This document shows, piece by piece, positions 60,047 to 64,000 of a stretch of DNA of 64,000 bases. The position numbers and the translations under genes were made by a program. Under the pieces are notes generated by a model. It was not told the DNA's origin, searched no databases, and worked only from the letters and a program-made list of their open reading frames with translations. Source of the stretch: Nageia nagi (Eukaryota > Pinophyta); assembly GCA_050084985.1 (NCBI GenBank), contig JBITNC010000001.1, forward strand, positions 192,820,001 through 192,884,000. The letters run 5' to 3'. The number at the start of each line of letters is the position of its first letter. Within the stretch, counting starts at the first letter, position 1.

Positions 60047-60607
60047 GAAATGACTTAAATACACCATATGATGTGACACGAAATGATTTAAATACACATA
60101 TGATCCAAAAGCTAACTTGGAGAAGGAAAATAACTATTTAGCCCAAAAAATTTTAAAGTGTCAAAAATTGATCCAAAAGTGGTAAGCAATTATTCAGCCC
60201 AAAACATTTCTAAGTATTAAAAACTAGTCCAAAAGTGGTAAGCAATTGTTTAATCCATAAATTTTATAAATGTCCAAAAGCACTCCAAAAATGGTAAGTT
60301 GGCAAAAACATACCTATAATACTTAGCCAAACATAGAAAAAATATGTGATTCCTAAGTGGATGTCATGTTGTATATACAACATGATGAGATGAAAATAAT
60401 GGAACATGTTGTGGCTTCTTCAAATATTCTAAAATGATTCAATTATACCTTATGATATGAAATTATCTAAATATAATTATTTCAAATTGAAGAATGCTTT
60501 GATCCTATGTCATCCTCAGTTACTTAAGGCACATAAGATCAATCATAATGAGCCTAATTATAGTGTTGGCTATGGGATCTCGAAGAATGGCCCAATGGAT
60601 TTGACTA

Positions 60608-60773
60608 TTAACAATGAAACTATATTTGCATAATACATCTTCCACAATGCAGTCCATGAAACTTTGTTTGCATCATACATCTTCCATATTTTTCATACAT
60701 GTGCATCTTGTTAAACAATTCTTGGGATTTCTATATTCTTCCACATTTTGCATACATGCCTATCAAGGTATTC
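60608..60773 (-). pseudogene. PPR gene fragment with duplicated repeat piece
   Basis: On the minus strand: NTLIGMYAKCGRI, a classic PPR segment, then QELFNKMH, then KMYDANKVSWTALW and KMYYANIVSLL. The 'KM..AN.VSW' piece occurs twice in succession. The same doubled arrangement is found at 60895-61016 (-), 62915-63020 (+) and near 63270-63370 (+). Confidence 0.68.
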
Positions 60774-61016
60774 AAAAATACAACATTCAATGAAATGGTC
60801 TAAATGCACCAACATATGATATGAAACCTCATGAAGTGATAAAAGCATAAAATATGTTATCTAAAACCTAGTCAAAGAGTAATACACAAGGCCCACAAAA
60901 TTATTTCTGCATAATGCACCTTCCAAATTATAATCCATAAAATTATGTTTGCATCATGCATCTTCCATATTTTGCATACATGTATATCATGTTTTATGTT
61001 CTATTTCAATTTTTCA
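60690..61016. repeat. Inverted repeat, left arm
   Basis: The reverse complement of 63250-63560 matches 60690-61000 along most of its length, including ATACACAAGGCCCA and CTTCATGAAGTGATA-type stretches. The reverse complement of 60895-61016 also matches 62888-63030. Confidence 0.7.
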
Positions 61017-61890
61017 AAAAAGTGCATATATATTGGGTGCGTGGATTTGTAGACTACTTAGTGCTTGTATCATGACATAATCTTCTAAGTGTAAAAAACC
61101 AGTTCAAAAGTGATAAGTTAGCCTCATTCACCATGTGTTATAAAATAATGCAAATGTACATCATTTATATGCACAAAATGAACTAAGTACACCATATGAT
61201 ATGTTATAAATTATTTAAATACACCATATGATATTAATTGATCTAAAAACCAATCCAAAAGTCATAAGTTGCCGAAAACAACATAAAATTGTGGGCTACA
61301 TCATTGCTTGAAAAATGACATAATTGGTGCTATCCTTTATTAGCAGTTATTTGCTAATTGTGTCATCACATAATTTTGTAATTGTCAAAAACTAGTACAA
61401 AAGTTAATAATATGGCCTTATCCATCATATGTTGTAAAATAATTCAATTGTACATCATTTAAATGCTCAAAATTGTTGATCTTCTTGGTTATGCAGGCTA
61501 TCCTAATAAATAATTCAAACCTCCCACTAAAATATATAAATAGATCATGTGATATGAAATGATTTAAATACACCATATGATATGAACTATTGCAATTGTA
61601 CCATATGATATGAAATGATCTAAGTACGCCATATGATTTGAAACAATGTAATTGTACATGAGATGAAAACAATGGAACATGTTGTGAGCTCCTTCATTAA
61701 TTAGACTATATCAGAAAAATTATGACATGTGCTATTAAATTATTTAAATACACCATATGATCCAAAAAATAGCTTGGAGATGGAAAGCAACTGTTAAACC
61801 TAGAAATTTTCATGTGTTAAAAACTAATCCAAAAATGATATGTTCTGAAATGGTTTAATTGTACCATGTGATATTAAATGATCTAAATAC

Positions 61891-62887
61891 ATTACATGAT
61901 ATGAAATTGAAACTTAAGCAAAGAATAATTTATTATGTCAAATTCATCACCATTATGTTGATTTTACTTGATTCAAACCATGTGCCAACCATTCTATTGT
62001 GTAAAAGTCATCATAATTATATTGATTTTCATCTCTCCAAAATTGAAACAAAGAATAGTAGTTATAAGATTAATGCAAAACATTACATATAATCAATATA
62101 AATATCAAATATTATATTAATATAAGCATAACAACCTGATCTTGTATCCAAAGGATGAATTTCTAAATATGATTTTTTTGTAACCATGTTACATCTCTCG
62201 TTGCATGAGGGTTGGCTCAATCCATTTTAAACCAATAGTATTTTCTCTCTTTATCCTAACAACCAACTTCCTTGTGTTATTCCTTATTAATTACTTATAC
62301 CCACTTATCAATATTACATCTCATTTCTTTTATCTTTCTCTAGTGTATGATCTTCTAGTTGGCACAACTTTTGTATGTAATCTTCACAAGCAAATAAGGT
62401 AGCAAACGAGTATCATACTCCTTTGATACCTTTTTTCAAAGGAGTATCATTAAATACTCTATTTTCTAGTGAAGGTTACATTTGAAATTATCACTAAATG
62501 AAAGAACATATGGTAGAGAAAGATAACATAAGTGAAATATCATATTGAAGAGTGGGTATGAGTAATATGCTTAAATGATTAATTCAATGGAATTGTTAAC
62601 CCTATGGACATAGTCCTTATTTTTTATAGGTATGTATTGCAAAGGTTTTTCCATAATGTTTAACAAAAAATCTTCTTAAAATTGTCCACATCATAGATAA
62701 GGTGAAATTTAACTTTGATCCATGTTAAGACAAATAATATTTTTTTATATAAAAGACATGTCTCTATGAGGTATTATATCATATGATGCATCTAAATGAT
62801 TCAAATATGTTTTACAATATTTCTACCACAACATTCAATTTATAAGCACCAAGTAGACACATCCATGCACCTAAAGAAGCACATCTT
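61891..62887. other. Inverted-repeat spacer; no gene seen
   Basis: AT-rich sequence between the arms of the inverted repeat. The open frames of 65-77 codons here show no recognisable domain. Confidence 0.45.
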
Positions 62888-63035
62888 GAAAAATTGAAAT
62901 GGAACATAAAACTTGATAGATATATATGCAAAATATGGAAGATCCATGATGTAGACATAGTTTCATGGACTATAATGTGGAGTATGCATTATGCAGATAC
63001 AATTTCATGGGTCTTGTGTGTTATTCTTCCACATT
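62888..63035 (+). pseudogene. PPR-derived fragment
   Basis: Part of an open frame of 89 codons reading KIHDVDIVSWTIMW and SMHYADTISWVLC. This is a doubled PPR-derived piece 'kMhdAniVSWt...kMhyA..iSW' as at 60608. It is not a gene; the rest of the frame has no PPR character. Confidence 0.6.
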
Positions 63036-63560
63036 TTATGATGATCTTAGGTAGGCACTATGAATGTTTTTGGTATTTTAAGTTTTTTTATTTTTTTGGT
63101 CGAGGGGTTAGAGGAGAGAAAGGTGCATTTTGCAAGGTGAGACAAGGTGAGATGAAAATTTAAATCATTTCATATCTTATTATATATTAAGATATTTTAA
63201 TTTGAGTTCTAAATTAAATTATTTATTAGGAAAACCTACACAACCAAGAAGGTCAACAATATTATGGTCTACAATACTGCTACAACATGTCATAATTTAT
63301 GCAAACATAATTACATATTGCAATGTGGAAGATGCATTATTTAGACATAGTTTCATGGGCCTTGTGTATTATTCTTGGAGATTTCATATAACATATTTGA
63401 TGCTTCTATCACTTCATGAAGTTTTATTTCATATGATGGTGCATTTATATCATTTCCTTGAATGGTGTGGTTGTGAATGCCCTGATAGGCATGTATGAAA
63501 AATGTGTAAGAATACACAAAGCTTGAGAATTATTTAACAAGATGCATTATACAAACAAAA
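62888..63560. repeat. Inverted repeat, right arm (two overlapping matches)
   Basis: 62888-63035 and 63250-63560 both pair with parts of 60690-61016 in reverse complement. The right arm therefore holds a partial direct duplication of the same unit, separated by about 215 bp of other sequence. Confidence 0.68.
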
Positions 63561-63580
63561 TTTCACTTAATGCAATGATT
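63470..63580 (+). pseudogene. PPR gene fragment
   Basis: Reads VVNALIGMYEKC, then a stop, ELFNKMHYTNKISLNAMIT, and a stop. This is the standard 'nALidMYaKCG...A.elFdkM...n.vSwnaMI' PPR pattern, decayed. Very similar DNA occurs at 45680-45720 and 63764-63880. Confidence 0.7.
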
Positions 63581-63763
63581 ACATGATATGCAAAAAATAA
63601 TTTTCTGGAAAGGCTCTAGAGACTTTTAAGTAAATGCAATTGTTAGATGTAAAGCTAAACTCTATAACCTTTTCCAACATATGCCACTACGGGATCTCTA
63701 TAAGAAGGCATGGAAATCCATAAAATAGTATTTGAAAATGGTTTTTCATTGAATATTGTTATT

Positions 63764-64000
63764 GTGACTTCCCTAATATACATGTATGCAAAATGTGAAA
63801 CAATACACAAGGCTTGAGAATTATTTGACAAGATGCATGATGCAAATACAGTTTCATGGAATGCAATGATTATAGAATATGCAATTCATGGCTACAACAA
63901 GGATACATTTAAACTCTTTTATATGATGAATCACTTGGGAACCAAATAAAATAACATAACCTTTGTATGTGTTCTACTTGCATGCAATGATGCAGGTCTA
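63764..64000 (+). pseudogene. PPR gene remnant running off the window end
   Basis: The best-preserved PPR piece: VTSLIYMYAKCETIHKA, a stop, ELFDKMHDANTVSWNAMII, EYAIHGYNKDTFKLFYMM, another stop, then NITFVCVLLACNDAGL. This is the usual run of one PPR repeat into the next (compare 'vTFvgvLsAC.haGl'). Two in-frame stops interrupt it, so it is a pseudogene unless the stops are sequencing errors. The continuation lies beyond 64000. Confidence 0.78.

Larger units (their letters stand above)
60110..61890. repeat. Decayed short-repeat region
   Basis: Two motifs recur. One is CCAAAAGTGGTAAGCAATT-like with period 56 at 60173, 60229 and 60285, and decayed copies near 61093, 61253, 61393 and 61825. The other is CACCATATGATATGAAATGAT(C/T)TAAAT-like at about 60060, 61190, 61220, 61560, 61605, 61750 and 61865. 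No coding region was seen except the PPR-derived pieces described separately. Confidence 0.7.

Noticed and set aside
62205-62402. Hydrophobic open frame of 65 codons as a membrane peptide gene
   Set aside because: Short, pyrimidine-rich DNA easily yields such a frame; there is no homologue or context in support.
1-64000. tRNA, rRNA, CRISPR, riboswitch or bacterial operon features
   Set aside because: No tRNA-like B-box arm, rRNA segment, spaced repeat array or bacterial gene arrangement was seen.

Overview
The window looks like nuclear DNA of a land plant with a large, repeat-dominated genome. It is AT-rich and CpG-poor. Most of it consists of decayed LTR retrotransposons, with scattered fragments of plant-type pentatricopeptide (PPR) genes and one recognisable plant gene. 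The old, nested, slowly eroding elements would fit a gymnosperm-like genome, but the species cannot be read from the sequence. No tRNA, rRNA, CRISPR or bacterial feature was seen.

Layout. Positions 1-382 and 14720-18775 are the two halves of one Ty3/gypsy copy (copy C, + strand). It is split by a second copy of the same family (copy B, 383-14714, - strand) with an exact 5-bp target duplication, GTGAT. At 18785-20423 there is a 64-bp tandem repeat and a copia-like LTR. From 20440 to about 29087 lies a minus-strand Ty3/gypsy element of another lineage (element D: gag, protease, RT). From 29088 to 39110 there is a mosaic: a 155-bp tandem duplication, a gag fragment (+), a third gypsy lineage (E2, -) interrupted by a small copia-like LTR, a CpG-rich patch, and a chromovirus-like RT-RH-INT fragment (+). 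At 39137 is a CACTA-like transposon end, followed by a PPR pseudogene (-) with a repeated C-terminal block.

The only good host gene is at 42465-43765 (-): a J-domain protein with a zinc-ribbon-like CxxC pair and a repetitive lysine/proline-rich tail. It carries one apparent 1-base frameshift. Its surroundings are richer in G+C than the rest of the window.

From 45860 to 60041 lies a complete copy A (+) of the same family as B and C, flanked by GATAT/AATAT. PPR fragments lie on both sides of it (45519-45758 and 60608-64000). The DNA to its right holds a decayed short-repeat array and an inverted repeat built from PPR-derived sequence.

The shared family (A, B, C) is the most interesting system. 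It is about 14.2 kb long, with LTRs of 1.8-2.0 kb and the order gag, protease, an extra RNase H, RT, remnant RNase H, integrase. A large third reading frame of about 3.7 kb follows, in the place where envelope-like genes sit in some plant retroelements. That frame has a conserved start, an N-terminal region that I do not recognise, a lysine-rich middle and a predicted coiled coil. All copies carry many stops and frameshifts and are inactive.
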